Both the position numbers and the translations under genes were made by a program. The notes beneath the pieces are model-generated. The model worked only from the letters and a program-made list of their open reading frames with translations, searched no databases and was not told where the DNA came from. 64,000 nucleotides of DNA from Lachnospiraceae bacterium GAM79. Its GTDB lineage: Bacteria; Bacillota; Clostridia; Lachnospirales; Lachnospiraceae. Shown here piece after piece: positions 45,000 through 54,518 of this stretch; the stretch's first letter is position 1, and each line of letters starts with the position of its first letter. Location: the NCBI GenBank assembly GCA_003584705.1, contig AP018536.1, positions 2,108,001 to 2,172,000 on the forward strand. The letters are read 5' to 3'.

Positions 45000-46604
45000 T
45001 TACAGCTGAGGACCAGCAGCAACCAGAGCCTTACCAGCATCATTTCCTTCGTATTTAGCGAAGTTCTTGATGAATCTCTGAGCCAGATCCTTTGCCTTCT
45101 CTTCCCACTGGGAAGGATCAGCGTAGGTATCTCTGGGATCCAGAATACCGGTGTCAACACCAGCCAGCTCGGTAGGAACTTCGAAATCGAAGTAAGGAAT
45201 CTTCTTGGTAGGCGCGGTCTTGATCGCACCATTCAGGATAGCATCGATGATACCACGGGTATCCTTAATGGAGATACGCTTGCCGGTTCCGTTCCATCCG
45301 GTGTTAACCAGGTATGCCTTAGCACCGTTCTTCTCCATCTTCTTAACCAGCTCTTCTGCATACTTGGTAGGATGCAGCTCCAGGAATGCCTGACCGAAGC
45401 AAGCAGAGAAGGTAGGGGTAGGCTCGGTAATACCACGCTCGGTACCAGCTAACTTAGCTGTGAAACCGGACAGGAAGTAGTACTGGGTCTGCTCCGGAGT
45501 CAGAATAGATACAGGAGGCAGTACACCGAATGCATCAGCAGACAGGAAGATTACGTTCTTAGCTGCAGGTGCGGAAGAAATAGGACGTACGATATTCTTA
45601 ATATGGTTGATAGGATAAGATACACGAGTATTCTCGGTAACGCTCTTATCGTTGAAATCAATCTTGCCGTCAGCATCAACGGTTACGTTCTCAAGCAGAG
45701 CATCTCTCTTGATTGCGTTGTAGATGTCGGGCTCGGAATCCTTGTCCAGGTTGATAACCTTAGCGTAGCATCCACCTTCGAAGTTGAATACGCCGTTGTC
45801 ATCCCAGCCGTGCTCGTCATCACCGATCAGCAGACGCTTAGGATCGGTAGACAGGGTTGTCTTACCGGTTCCGGACAGACCGAAGAAGATTGCAGTGTTC
45901 TCACCGTTCATATCGGTGTTTGCGGAGCAGTGCATGGAAGCAATGCCCTTCAGAGGCAGGTAGTAGTTCATCATGGAGAACATACCCTTCTTCATCTCTC
46001 CGCCGTACCATGTGTTAACAATAACCTGCTCGCGGCTGGTGATATTAAATGCTACACAAGTCTCGGAGTTCAGACCCAGCTCCTTGTAATTCTCAACCTT
46101 AGCCTTGGATGCGTTGTAAACTACGAAATCGGGCTCGAAGTTCTTCAGCTCTTCCTCGGTGGGTTTGATGAACATGTTGGTTACGAAATGAGCCTGCCAA
46201 GCTACCTCAACGATGAAACGGATAGCCATGCGGGTGTCCTTATTAGCACCGCAGAATGCATCTACAACGAACAGTCTCTTGTTGGACAGTTCCTTCTTAG
46301 CGATATCCTTTACAGCAGCCCATGTTTCCTGAGACATACGATGGTTGTCGTTCTTGTACTCATCAGAAGTCCACCATACAGTGTTCTTGGAGTTTTCATC
46401 TTCAACGATGAACTTATCTTTGGGAGAACGTCCTGTATATATACCGGTCATAACATTTACCGCACCGAGTTCGGTCTCCTGACCTTTCTCGTAGCCTTTC
46501 AGTTCAGGCTTCATCTCTTCTTTGAATAATTCTTCATAAGAAGGATTGTGAACGATTTCTGTGGTTCCGGTGATGCCGTACTTGCTTAAATTGATCTCTG
46601 CCAT
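45000..46604 (-). CDS. pckA: Phosphoenolpyruvate carboxykinase (ATP)
   Basis: This enzyme interconverts oxaloacetate plus ATP with PEP plus CO2 and ADP. In anaerobic Clostridia it can run toward oxaloacetate and save energy. It has 534 residues. The ATP P-loop is [11 protein letters not shown] near 246, the metal-binding Asp region is [12 protein letters not shown] just after, and [13 protein letters not shown] lies near 55. The codon use looks highly biased, as expected for an abundant protein. The promoter is at 46666-46694 and the terminator at 44945-44970, giving a single-gene unit. The oxaloacetate could feed the Re-citrate synthase at 18.9 kb (inference). Confidence 0.98.
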   Translation of the reverse strand: MAEINLSKYGITGTTEIVHNPSYEELFKEEMKPELKGYEKGQETELGAVNVMTGIYTGRSPKDKFIVEDENSKNTVWWTSDEYKNDNHRMSQETWAAVKDIAKKELSNKRLFVVDAFCGANKDTRMAIRFIVEVAWQAHFVTNMFIKPTEEELKNFEPDFVVYNASKAKVENYKELGLNSETCVAFNITSREQVIVNTWYGGEMKKGMFSMMNYYLPLKGIASMHCSANTDMNGENTAIFFGLSGTGKTTLSTDPKRLLIGDDEHGWDDNGVFNFEGGCYAKVINLDKDSEPDIYNAIKRDALLENVTVDADGKIDFNDKSVTENTRVSYPINHIKNIVRPISSAPAAKNVIFLSADAFGVLPPVSILTPEQTQYYFLSGFTAKLAGTERGITEPTPTFSACFGQAFLELHPTKYAEELVKKMEKNGAKAYLVNTGWNGTGKRISIKDTRGIIDAILNGAIKTAPTKKIPYFDFEVPTELAGVDTGILDPRDTYADPSQWEEKAKDLAQRFIKNFAKYEGNDAGKALVAAGPQL

Positions 46605-46665
46605 CTTACATTAACCTCTTTCCTTTAAATTTATGTGTGTCTTTATCTTCTGCCACATCGTCTGT

Positions 46666-46694
46666 ATTATCTCAAACCCCAGTAAAAAAGTCAA
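46666..46694 (-). promoter_or_regulatory. pckA promoter
   Basis: TTGACT (46694-46689), a 17-base spacer and GATAAT (46671-46666) on the minus strand. Confidence 0.75.
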
Positions 46695-46732
46695 GAAACC
46701 GCTAAAAATTTTATACTGATTTTATATTCTCT

Positions 46733-48532
46733 TTACTTTACCCTGGTTTCCTTGGCCAGCCACTCTTTTTCTTCCTCATTCAGATAGGGAGAAATCTTCT
46801 CGTATACAGTCTTCTGATACTCGTGCAGATACTTTTTCTGGGTATCGTTCAGATACTTTTCATCAATGGCTTCTCTGTCGATGGGTACCCATGTCAGGGT
46901 CTCGAAATGCATGAACTGACCATACTCGTTCTTCACATCATTTTTCGCCACCATAACATTCTCGATGCGGATACCGTGGCTGCCCTGAATATAGATGCCG
47001 GGCTCATTGGTGATATCCATACCATCCTCAAACACTGCCTCCACCATACCTCCGGTGAATCTCCAGCGCATGTTCTGGGGACCTTCGTGCACATTCAGAA
47101 TATAACCTACGCCGTGTCCGGTACCGCACTGGTAATCAATGTCCATATCCCAGATAGGCTGTCTTGCCAGAATGTCCAGATTCCGTCCGGTACAGCCGTA
47201 GAGCCAGTGGGCATGGGTCAGCTGCATCACTGCCGCTGCTACCATGGTGTAATGCTTTTTGATCTCTTCGGAAATGGGACCTAAAACGATGGTTCTGGTC
47301 ACATCGGTGGTACCTCCCAGATACTGTCCGCCGGAATCTACCAGAAGCATTCCTTCCGGCTCCAGAGTCGCACAGTTGTCCGGGGTTGCTTCGTAATGCA
47401 TCATGGCTGCATTGGACTTGTAACCTGCGATGGTCGGGAAGGACAGATCTAAGAATTCCGGGATCTCTCTTCTCTTCTGTTCCAGATAGTCCGCTGCGGT
47501 CACCTCAGTGATCTTCTCTTTGCCCACATGGGTCTTCAGCCAGTAGATAAATTTCGTTACGGCCACGCTGTCCTTTAAAAAGATCTCCTGCATTCTCGCA
47601 AGCTCTACCGGATTCTTAATGGCCTTTAACAGTTCGGTGGGGTTCTTGCCCTCTACTAACTTCTGATTCTTCTGCAATGTCTTGTATAAAGTATAGCTGC
47701 AATATCTGTTGTCCACGAGGATCGCATTGCCCGCAGGGAGTGCCTTCAGGAAATCTACGACGGTGTCGTATTCCTTTACCTCGATACGATGAGCTGCCAG
47801 GTATTCCGTCACCTGTGCATCCAGTGCTTTCTGCTGGATAAACAGAGTTGCGGACTCTTCTGTAATATAGGCATAGGACATTGCTACCGGATTGCATTCC
47901 ACATCACAACCGCGGATATTGAAGAGCCACATCAGATCATCCAGTTTGGTCAGAAGCAGTGCATTGGCACCGTCCTTCGCCATCTTTTCTCTGGTCTCTG
48001 TCAGTTTTTCCTCTACGCTCTTACCGGCGATTTTCTCATCCAGTACGGTTACTTTTCCGGCAGGAAAATCCGGTCTGTCTGTCCAGATGCTCTCTGCCAG
48101 ATCCTTCTCATAAGCGATGCGGATCTGCTTCTTTTCCAGTACCTTTTCGTATTTTTTGCCGTCCATGGCAGCGATAACTCTGCCATCAAATCCTAAAGTC
48201 TGTCCCTGCTGCATGTTCTGCTCCAGGAATTCCTCGATGGTGGGAACTCCCTCCTGTAACATACGGAACAGTTCTACGGTCGTTCCTTCCAATTCTGCTT
48301 CTGCCTGGATGAAATATCTGCCGTCAGTCCACAGTCCCGCGCCGTCTTTCCAGACTACCAGTGTGCCGTTGGAACCGGTAAAATTGCAGAAATATTCTCT
48401 TACTTTAAAATAATCGTTTACATATTCGGAATTATGAAAATCCGCTGTGGGCATCATATAGAAATCAATGCCCTCTTCCTGCATCTTCTTCCGAAGAAGT
48501 GCAAGTCTGTCCTGAATCACTTTGTTTTCCAT
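46733..48532 (-). CDS. Xaa-Pro aminopeptidase (M24B), long three-domain form
   Basis: This cytosolic metallopeptidase removes N-terminal residues that precede proline. It has 599 residues, the long form with two creatinase-like N-terminal domains and a C-terminal pita-bread domain. Metal ligands are visible in LLVDSGGQYLGGTTDVTRT (two Asp), GTGHGVGYILNVHEGP (His), NEPGIYIQGSHGIRIENV (Glu and second Glu). It precedes deoC on the same strand in position (deoC start 27 bases away) and is probably cotranscribed with it. There is no signal peptide. Confidence 0.95.
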   Translation of the reverse strand: MENKVIQDRLALLRKKMQEEGIDFYMMPTADFHNSEYVNDYFKVREYFCNFTGSNGTLVVWKDGAGLWTDGRYFIQAEAELEGTTVELFRMLQEGVPTIEEFLEQNMQQGQTLGFDGRVIAAMDGKKYEKVLEKKQIRIAYEKDLAESIWTDRPDFPAGKVTVLDEKIAGKSVEEKLTETREKMAKDGANALLLTKLDDLMWLFNIRGCDVECNPVAMSYAYITEESATLFIQQKALDAQVTEYLAAHRIEVKEYDTVVDFLKALPAGNAILVDNRYCSYTLYKTLQKNQKLVEGKNPTELLKAIKNPVELARMQEIFLKDSVAVTKFIYWLKTHVGKEKITEVTAADYLEQKRREIPEFLDLSFPTIAGYKSNAAMMHYEATPDNCATLEPEGMLLVDSGGQYLGGTTDVTRTIVLGPISEEIKKHYTMVAAAVMQLTHAHWLYGCTGRNLDILARQPIWDMDIDYQCGTGHGVGYILNVHEGPQNMRWRFTGGMVEAVFEDGMDITNEPGIYIQGSHGIRIENVMVAKNDVKNEYGQFMHFETLTWVPIDREAIDEKYLNDTQKKYLHEYQKTVYEKISPYLNEEEKEWLAKETRVK

Positions 48533-48559
48533 GTTATCTCCATTCTATATATCAGTTAA

Positions 48560-49225
48560 TCAATACCCTTCCGTAAGTTCACCCTTGCAGAGTCCTACAG
48601 CTCTGGAAGTACCGATTCTTTCACAGCCAAGTCCTAAGAACATTTCCAGATCTTCCATGCTGGATACGCCGCCTGCCGCTTTGATCTTTACGTTAGGGCC
48701 AATGTATTTCTTGAACAGTTCCACATCCTCCTTCGTGGCGCCGCCGGTTCCGAAGCCGGTGGAAGTCTTGATAAAGTCCGCTCCGGCATTGGTCACTGCC
48801 TTACACATGGCGATCTTCTCTTCCTCGGTCAGATAGCAGGTCTCAATGATCACCTTGAGGATATGATGTCCGCACTCTTTCTTCAGTGTACGGATCTCTT
48901 CCTCCACCTTGTCAAGCAACCCGTTCTTCACATCGCTGATATTCACTACCATATCGATCTCGTTGCAACCATCCTCCAGTGCCTTACGCACCTCGGCCAC
49001 CTTGGCTTCCGTCACACTGTATCCTAAGGGGAATCCTACTACGGTACAGATATTGATTTTGTCTCCGTAAGTGTCATGGATTCTCTTGATATAGCAAGGG
49101 GGCACACATACGCTGGCGGTATGATACTGAATCGCCTCATCGCATAATTTCTGGATGTCCTCCCAGGTAGCAAAGGCTTTCAACTGGGTATGATCCACTT
49201 TTCCAAGCATTTCTTTTGCAGTCAT
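48560..49225 (-). CDS. deoC: Deoxyribose-phosphate aldolase
   Basis: This enzyme splits 2-deoxyribose 5-phosphate to glyceraldehyde 3-phosphate and acetaldehyde in nucleoside breakdown. It has 221 residues. The Schiff-base Lys is in LKVIIETCYL near 150, the second Lys is in VKIKAAGGVSS near 180, and the catalytic Asp is in NEIDMVVNISD near 90. The ATG follows GGAAGGAG. It is the first gene of a deoC-peptidase pair. No other deo genes are nearby. Confidence 0.96.
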   Translation of the reverse strand: MTAKEMLGKVDHTQLKAFATWEDIQKLCDEAIQYHTASVCVPPCYIKRIHDTYGDKINICTVVGFPLGYSVTEAKVAEVRKALEDGCNEIDMVVNISDVKNGLLDKVEEEIRTLKKECGHHILKVIIETCYLTEEEKIAMCKAVTNAGADFIKTSTGFGTGGATKEDVELFKKYIGPNVKIKAAGGVSSMEDLEMFLGLGCERIGTSRAVGLCKGELTEGY

Positions 49226-49283
49226 GTTGTTCTCCTTCCGGTATCTATTTTCATATTATTGTTACAGTCTGCTAACCTTACCT

Positions 49284-49289
49284 ATTATA
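49284..49289 (-). promoter_or_regulatory. Extended -10 promoter element of deoC
   Basis: Minus strand TGCTATAAT: consensus -10 TATAAT preceded by TG. There is no good -35 at 17 bases. Confidence 0.5.
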
Positions 49290-49336
49290 GCAAAGAACCC
49301 CCGCAAGATAAAGGATAAAGTTTTTACACAAAAACA

Positions 49337-49375
49337 ATACCGCCCAGAAAGCCGTTGACGTGACTTGGGCGGTAT
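49337..49375 (-). terminator. thrC terminator
   Basis: A perfect 10-bp stem, ATACCGCCCA (49337-49346) with TGGGCGGTAT (49366-49375), followed by TGTTTTTG on the minus strand. Confidence 0.88.
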
Positions 49376-49397
49376 CTCACTAATTTTTAATTCTTAA

Positions 49398-50885
49398 CTA
49401 CATTCCAAGAAAACTCTTCACCGTGTCTTTCATCTTGTCCACGTCACACTGGGTATCGTGCAGCACCGGTGCGGTACGGATTTCTTCGATGGCATTGGGT
49501 ACTTTCACCTTGGCAATCTTAGACAGTTCATCCACCAGTTCAAAGTCACCCATGGCATCATACTTGATGTCAATGGCATCCATAACGCTTCTGGTGAACT
49601 TGAAGGGGCTTGCGGTGGAAGCGATCACGGTGGTCTTGTGATCTCCGGTCTCAACCACATACTTGCCGTACACTGCGGAAGCTACTGCGGTATGGGTATC
49701 GATGACATAACCGCATTTTTCATACAGACGGCGGATCTCTGCGGCGGTCTCCGCTTCGCTTGCAAAGTTGCCGTAGAAGTCAGCCAGCTGTGCCTTCATC
49801 TCTTCGGTGATCTCGTATTTGCCGTTGCCGGACAGAGCGCTCATCAGCTCACGGTTCTTGTCTGCATCATTGCCTGCAATACGGTAGATCAGACGCTCCA
49901 GATTGCTGGAGATCAGAATATCCATGGACGGTGAAGTGGTCAGTACGAATTCTCTGTTGCGGTCATAGGTGCCAGTGCGGAAGAAATCATACAATACCTT
50001 ATTGTCATTGGAAGCACAGATCAGCTTATCGATGGGCAGTCCCATATTCTTCGCATAAAATGCAGCCAGAATATTACCGAAGTTGCCGGTGGGAACCACA
50101 ACATTGATCTTCTCACCCTCTGTGATCTTACCATCTTTTAATAATTGTGCATACGCATAAACATAATAACAAATCTGAGGTACCAGACGTCCGATGTTAA
50201 TGGAGTTCGCAGAGGAAAACTGGAAGCCCTTCTCATCCATTTCTTTTGCCAGTTCCTTGTCGGAGAAAATCTTCTTCACACCGGTCTGGGCATCATCGAA
50301 ATTACCGTGAATGCCTACCACAAAAGTATTGGCACCCTTCTGGGTCACCATCTGCTTCTCCTGAATCGGGCTGACACCGTTCTTCGGGTAAAATACGATG
50401 ATCCGGGTACCCTTGACATCGGCAAAGCCTGCCAGAGCTGCCTTACCGGTATCACCGGAAGTAGCAGTCAGGATCACGATCTCATTCTTGATATTATTCT
50501 TACGGGCGGAAGTGATCATCAGGTGAGGTAAAATGGAAAGTGCCATATCCTTGAACGCAATGGTGGAACCATGGAACAATTCCAGATAATAAGCATCATC
50601 CGCCTGTACCAGAGGAGCGATCTTCTCCGTATCAAACTTGGAATCATAAGCGTTGTTGATACATTTTTTCAGTTCTTCCTCGGTAAAGTCTGTCAGGAAT
50701 AATTTCATAACTTCATAAGCTACCTGCTGATAACTCATTCCGGCCAGTTCTGAAAGACTCTTGTCCAATGCAGGAATATGATCCGGTACAAACAGTCCTC
50801 CGTCATCGGATAATCCCTTCAGAATTGCCTGGGATGCGGTTACCGGTTCGCTGTTGCTGCGTGTGCTGCGATAAATTACTTCCAT
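49398..50885 (-). CDS. thrC: Threonine synthase
   Basis: This PLP enzyme makes threonine from O-phosphohomoserine. It has 495 residues and is of the longer (yeast/E. coli-like) subgroup. The PLP Lys is in HGSTIAFKDMALSILPH near 107 and the phosphate loop is in VVPTGNFGNILAAFYAK near 260. The start at 50885 (MEVIYRSTRSN) follows GGAGGAGAGG; the upstream frame runs through the promoter. It is a single gene with its own promoter and terminator. No T-box is seen in the leader. Confidence 0.96.
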   Translation of the reverse strand: MEVIYRSTRSNSEPVTASQAILKGLSDDGGLFVPDHIPALDKSLSELAGMSYQQVAYEVMKLFLTDFTEEELKKCINNAYDSKFDTEKIAPLVQADDAYYLELFHGSTIAFKDMALSILPHLMITSARKNNIKNEIVILTATSGDTGKAALAGFADVKGTRIIVFYPKNGVSPIQEKQMVTQKGANTFVVGIHGNFDDAQTGVKKIFSDKELAKEMDEKGFQFSSANSINIGRLVPQICYYVYAYAQLLKDGKITEGEKINVVVPTGNFGNILAAFYAKNMGLPIDKLICASNDNKVLYDFFRTGTYDRNREFVLTTSPSMDILISSNLERLIYRIAGNDADKNRELMSALSGNGKYEITEEMKAQLADFYGNFASEAETAAEIRRLYEKCGYVIDTHTAVASAVYGKYVVETGDHKTTVIASTASPFKFTRSVMDAIDIKYDAMGDFELVDELSKIAKVKVPNAIEEIRTAPVLHDTQCDVDKMKDTVKSFLGM

Positions 50886-50958
50886 TTCCTCTCCTCCGTG
50901 TCTATGTATGAATGTATGCTGGAATATCTCCCTAGCATCTCCATCTATATTTTCGAAA

Positions 50959-50987
50959 AGTATAGCATACTTTAAACACTGTTGCAA
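50959..50987 (-). promoter_or_regulatory. thrC promoter
   Basis: TTGCAA (50987-50982), a 17-base spacer and TATACT (50964-50959) on the minus strand. The -35 is just beyond the end of the upstream hydrolase gene. Confidence 0.75.
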
Positions 50988-50993
50988 GGTGAA

Positions 50994-51635
50994 TCATTGA
51001 AGCGCTTTTTTATCCGAAAAAAATTCATGTCCGCCATGTCGGAATAATAGCGTCAATTTTTCATCGAACCAGCGCATACTTTCACTGTCGGCATATTTTC
51101 TGGCGGCAAAATACAATGCTCCCCTGGAAATGTCCTCGCCCGCCAGAGCCCGTCCGACAGCTTCTACCGTCTCTTCACTGACACTTACTTTGTAATAACT
51201 GCCGTCGGCAATGGGAGAAAACTGTGACACCCCGTTTTCCCGCTGGAATACGATCTCCGTAATGCTGTCCGGAAATTTTTCGGAATTCAGACGGTTCAGG
51301 ATCACATTGGCCACCAACAGCTTCCCATCCTCGTCTTCGCACCCGGCTTCCGCTTCCACGATCCGAAGCAGCACTTCCAGATCCGCCTGTTCCAGCTGGT
51401 ACTTACTCTCCCGCTGTAATTCACTGCAATCCACTACTCTCTGTCCGGAAGAAGTCCGGGAAGCAATCCCCATCATGATGCTTTCCTTGTCCGCCAGCAG
51501 GCTTTCTTCCATATGTATCTCCGACACCGTCTGCTGCAATTTCCTACAGATTTCTTCCATGCGGCAGAGACTTAAAACACCGATCAGAAATATCAGATTT
51601 ATTACAAGTAGTCCGCTTAATGCTCTTTTATACAT
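50994..51635 (-). CDS. SleB-type cell wall hydrolase, membrane-anchored
   Basis: This is a predicted peptidoglycan hydrolase (Hydrolase_2 / SleB-CwlJ family). With the ATG at 51635 it has 213 residues; an ATG at 51665 is also possible, and the choice rests on AAAGGAAC upstream of the inner one. A signal-anchor helix spans about 5-25. The catalytic domain begins at about 88: LLRIVEAEAGCEDEDGKLLV carries the predicted catalytic Glu, followed by NVILNRLNSEKFPDSI. Known relatives act in spore germination or mother-cell wall work. It has no neighbour that shows which. Confidence 0.88.
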   Translation of the reverse strand: MYKRALSGLLVINLIFLIGVLSLCRMEEICRKLQQTVSEIHMEESLLADKESIMMGIASRTSSGQRVVDCSELQRESKYQLEQADLEVLLRIVEAEAGCEDEDGKLLVANVILNRLNSEKFPDSITEIVFQRENGVSQFSPIADGSYYKVSVSEETVEAVGRALAGEDISRGALYFAARKYADSESMRWFDEKLTLLFRHGGHEFFSDKKALQ

Positions 51636-51745
51636 ACAGGCTTTGTTCCTTTCCCCAATTCTCATTTTGGCTCTAACTTCATTTTATGCAGCTCGTCCGA
51701 AAAATATATCTGTTGTTCTCCGGAGAAAAATGTTACTATAGAAAT

Positions 51746-52582
51746 ATGAGTGAGCAAAACATTGAAAAAGAACAATTATATAAAGGGGTCTTCCGGGCCG
51801 GGAAAAAAGACGGAACTGTCTATTACCGTGCTTCTCTGACCAAAAACGGCAAGCATATCAGTCTGGGCAGTTTCTCCGATGCCTTACAGGCCCATCGGGC
51901 CTACGAACAGGGGCTTCTCCTGCTGTCCGATCCTTCCCTGACACTGCAGTCCTACGAGAAGGTGTCCCCTTTGTCCTTCGAAAAATGGGTCAGTCTGATC
52001 AATCTGCGGGACAACGGACTATACATCGGCAATCCGATCTATCTGGGGCAGCAGCTCTTCTATTATTATTTGTCCCCCCACCATGTCTTAAAATTCGACA
52101 TGGAAGACCTGTTCTATTATTCTTCCCATAAGATCATGTGCCGGGGAAATCATTATTTTGTGGCCGACTACGGAATGCAGCAGACACTGACCTCACGCTA
52201 TGGCATCAAAAGCTACGGAGTTCCCGGCGTGGATTATTGTTTTGTCAACGGAGATCCTACGGACTTCCGCAGGGAAAATCTGCAGATCCACAACATCTAT
52301 CACGGTGTCCGGAAAACGGCAGCAAAAAACGGACAGTACGTTTATACTGTCCGCATTCATATCCGTGGTAATTATATTGTGGGGCGCTACGCTACTGATA
52401 TCGAAGCAGCCATTGCCTATAACAAGGCCATCGATATTTTGCATAGCAAAGGAGTCACCAGTAATTTTACCCCCAACTATGTGGAAGCCATCACTCCCCG
52501 CCGTTATGCCGAGATCTATTCTACGCTCGACATTGCACCGGGAATCCTGAATTATGAGCCTATTTCTCCGAATAATCAATAA
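51746..52582 (+). CDS. AP2-like/degenerate HNH DNA-binding protein
   Basis: This 278-residue protein looks like a former HNH-AP2 homing endonuclease. An AP2-like beta-sheet domain spans about 12-55 (KGVFRAGKKDGTVYYRAS then SFSDALQAHRAYE) and a second about 186-233 (HGVRKTAAKNGQYVYTVR then YATDIEAAIAYNKAI). Between them VDYCFVNGDPTDFRRENL (162-179) matches the HNH core, but the usual VDH has Tyr164 in place of His and the first Asn of DNRxxN is Phe. So it probably binds but does not cut DNA. The start at 51746 is tentative, since no clear ribosome site is seen and a -10-like TACTAT lies just upstream. Its 3' end overlaps the convergent GH25 gene by 23 bases. Confidence 0.7.
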   Translation: MSEQNIEKEQLYKGVFRAGKKDGTVYYRASLTKNGKHISLGSFSDALQAHRAYEQGLLLLSDPSLTLQSYEKVSPLSFEKWVSLINLRDNGLYIGNPIYLGQQLFYYYLSPHHVLKFDMEDLFYYSSHKIMCRGNHYFVADYGMQQTLTSRYGIKSYGVPGVDYCFVNGDPTDFRRENLQIHNIYHGVRKTAAKNGQYVYTVRIHIRGNYIVGRYATDIEAAIAYNKAIDILHSKGVTSNFTPNYVEAITPRRYAEIYSTLDIAPGILNYEPISPNNQ

Positions 52583-53681
52583 AACTGATATTCATATTGG
52601 CATAGCCTGCAATGCCGTCGATGGTGACATCATTGGCATATTGCCACATGGTAAAACGATAAGGATAATCCGGCACGTCTTCCATCTGGGAAAGCCATAC
52701 GTCATATGCCGATAATTTTGACAGGTCAATTTCTTTGATCAGCCACTCCTTGTCTCCGTAAAGCAGGGGCTTATATCCGGCTGCCTCTATGGTATCCAGG
52801 AAAGCCTTGGTGATCTTCGTCTTGTCAGCACGACTGACAGTCTCGATTCTCGTCGTATCATTGTCCACAAAACTCATATCAAAAGCCACCGGATAGGTGA
52901 TCTTGTAGTCTTTGATATTCTCCAGAACGATATTGGATTCCTCCACCGCCTCTTCTTCCGTGATGGCCTGTGAGGTAAAATACACCCCGATCTGTAATCC
53001 AGCATCTGTGGCTCTCTTGATATTGTCTACGAAATAATCATCCAATACGATCTGTCCGCTGCCATAGCCTCTGGCACCTACCCGCAACATCACAAAATCC
53101 ACTCCGGCTTTTTTCAGTTTCAAAAAATCCACATAATCCTGATATTTGGAAATATCCACCCCGACATAGGAAGTCAGTTTGCCGTCCTGATAATATTTCA
53201 TCAGGTCGGACTGGCACACCAGTTTGGTGAAATCATATTCGTGCTTGGGAAGGTACGGGCTGATCAGCACCCATTCTTCCTTGCCGTCCCGGTTGGTCAC
53301 CAGGGTATGTTTTCCATCGGTGGAGGGATCCGCTTCCGCTGTTTCCTTTTTGTTATCCTTTTGGGAAGGCTCCGCAGACGGCAATGGTGTTGCCGTAGTC
53401 TCCGGGTACATGTCCCAGAAATCCAGATCCGAAGGAGTCAATGTGCTTCCGGTGATCAGGTCCTGCGTGTCCGGATATTTGTCTGTCTGATTATTTTCTG
53501 CCTGTTGTACATTCTCCGTCTGTGCAGCCGTATTGTTCTGTTGGTGGGAAGTGGGCTGTCTGTTCATGATCAGCACCACCGTAAGGATCACTGCCACGAA
53601 AATTGTAACAGCAACGATGGCACTGATCACCGTAGGTGTCAGCCCTCCTCCGTGATCTTCATAATCGTCCGGAAGACGCAT
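52560..53681 (-). CDS. GH25-fold (lysozyme-like) membrane-anchored protein
   Basis: This 373-residue protein has one transmembrane helix at about 17-39, an Asn/Gln/Thr-rich spacer to about 125, and a GH25 domain from about 170 to the end. The first catalytic Asp is present (Asp176 in VGVDISKYQ). The usual second motif DxE on the central strand reads FDMS (267-270) in YPVAFDMSFVD, so the acidic Glu appears replaced by Ser270. Either another residue serves or the domain binds wall without cutting it. It lies just upstream of rnfB's end on the minus strand and overlaps the AP2/HNH-like gene tail to tail. The start is preceded by AGGAGAAAAG. Confidence 0.85.
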   Translation of the reverse strand: MRLPDDYEDHGGGLTPTVISAIVAVTIFVAVILTVVLIMNRQPTSHQQNNTAAQTENVQQAENNQTDKYPDTQDLITGSTLTPSDLDFWDMYPETTATPLPSAEPSQKDNKKETAEADPSTDGKHTLVTNRDGKEEWVLISPYLPKHEYDFTKLVCQSDLMKYYQDGKLTSYVGVDISKYQDYVDFLKLKKAGVDFVMLRVGARGYGSGQIVLDDYFVDNIKRATDAGLQIGVYFTSQAITEEEAVEESNIVLENIKDYKITYPVAFDMSFVDNDTTRIETVSRADKTKITKAFLDTIEAAGYKPLLYGDKEWLIKEIDLSKLSAYDVWLSQMEDVPDYPYRFTMWQYANDVTIDGIAGYANMNISFIDYSEK

Positions 53682-53705
53682 ATCTTTTCTCCTCTTGTAC
53701 TTTCT

Positions 53706-54503
53706 TTATGCTTTTACGATACATTTCTTCGGGCATTTCTCCATGCAGGCACCACAGCCCACACATTTCTCCGGATCAATGATTGCATGGAAATTCTCGA
53801 CCTTCACAGCATCGTGCTGGCAATTCTTTACGCAGATACCGCAGCCCACACAGCCGGTCTTGCAGGCCTTCATGGTAACAGGGCCCTTGTCCGTAGAACT
53901 GCAGGCTACCTGTACCGTATTGGAATAAGGCCGTAAGCTGATCAGATGCTTGGGGCAGACCTCCACGCACTTTCCGCAGGCCTTACATTTTTCCTTATCT
54001 ACTACAGCCACACCGTTCTCTACATGAATGGCATCGAAGGGACAGACCTGTGCACAGGTTCCGAATCCCAGGCAGCCACTGTTGCAGGATTTCGGCCCGC
54101 CTCCAGGCACAAAGCTCATCATACGACAGTCCTTGATGCCATAATAATCATAATCCGTTGTGGTCCGCTCGCAGTCACCCTGACAATGCACATAAGCTAC
54201 CTTGCGCTCGGAAGCCTCTGCTTCTACACCCATGATGGCGGCGATTTTTTTGCCGACTTCCTCTCCGCCTACGGGACAGGTGTTCACCGCAGCCTCTCCC
54301 TTTGCAATGGCAGCTGCCAGACCGGAACATCCGGCGAAGCCGCAGCCACCACAGTTATTTCCGGGAAGGGCAGCTAACACCGCCTCTTCCTTCTCATCTA
54401 CTTCTACTTTGAATTTAATGCCGGCCACGCCAAGGAACAGTCCCACAAAGATGCCGACGATTCCGACACAAGCCGCAGCAATCAGAATTCCTGTTATACT
54501 CAT
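53706..54503 (-). CDS. rnfB: Rnf complex subunit B (multi-FeS)
   Basis: This is the ferredoxin-facing iron-sulfur subunit of the Rnf membrane complex, which couples ferredoxin:NAD+ oxidoreduction to Na+ or H+ pumping. It has 265 residues. The N-terminal transmembrane helix is at 5-28, the 4Fe-4S domain NNCGGCGFAGCSGLA is near 49-63, and a further Cys-rich part has CLGFGTCAQVCPFDA, CKACGKCVEVCP, CVGCGICVKNC and CVGCGACMEKCP, suggesting four more clusters. It is the last gene of the rnfCDGEAB operon. Confidence 0.96.
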   Translation of the reverse strand: MSITGILIAAACVGIVGIFVGLFLGVAGIKFKVEVDEKEEAVLAALPGNNCGGCGFAGCSGLAAAIAKGEAAVNTCPVGGEEVGKKIAAIMGVEAEASERKVAYVHCQGDCERTTTDYDYYGIKDCRMMSFVPGGGPKSCNSGCLGFGTCAQVCPFDAIHVENGVAVVDKEKCKACGKCVEVCPKHLISLRPYSNTVQVACSSTDKGPVTMKACKTGCVGCGICVKNCQHDAVKVENFHAIIDPEKCVGCGACMEKCPKKCIVKA

Positions 54504-54518
54504 CTATGTTACTCCTTC

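Noticed and set aside
45603..46529. Plus-strand open frame of 308 codons opposite pckA
   Set aside because: It is a mirror frame caused by the strong codon bias of pckA.
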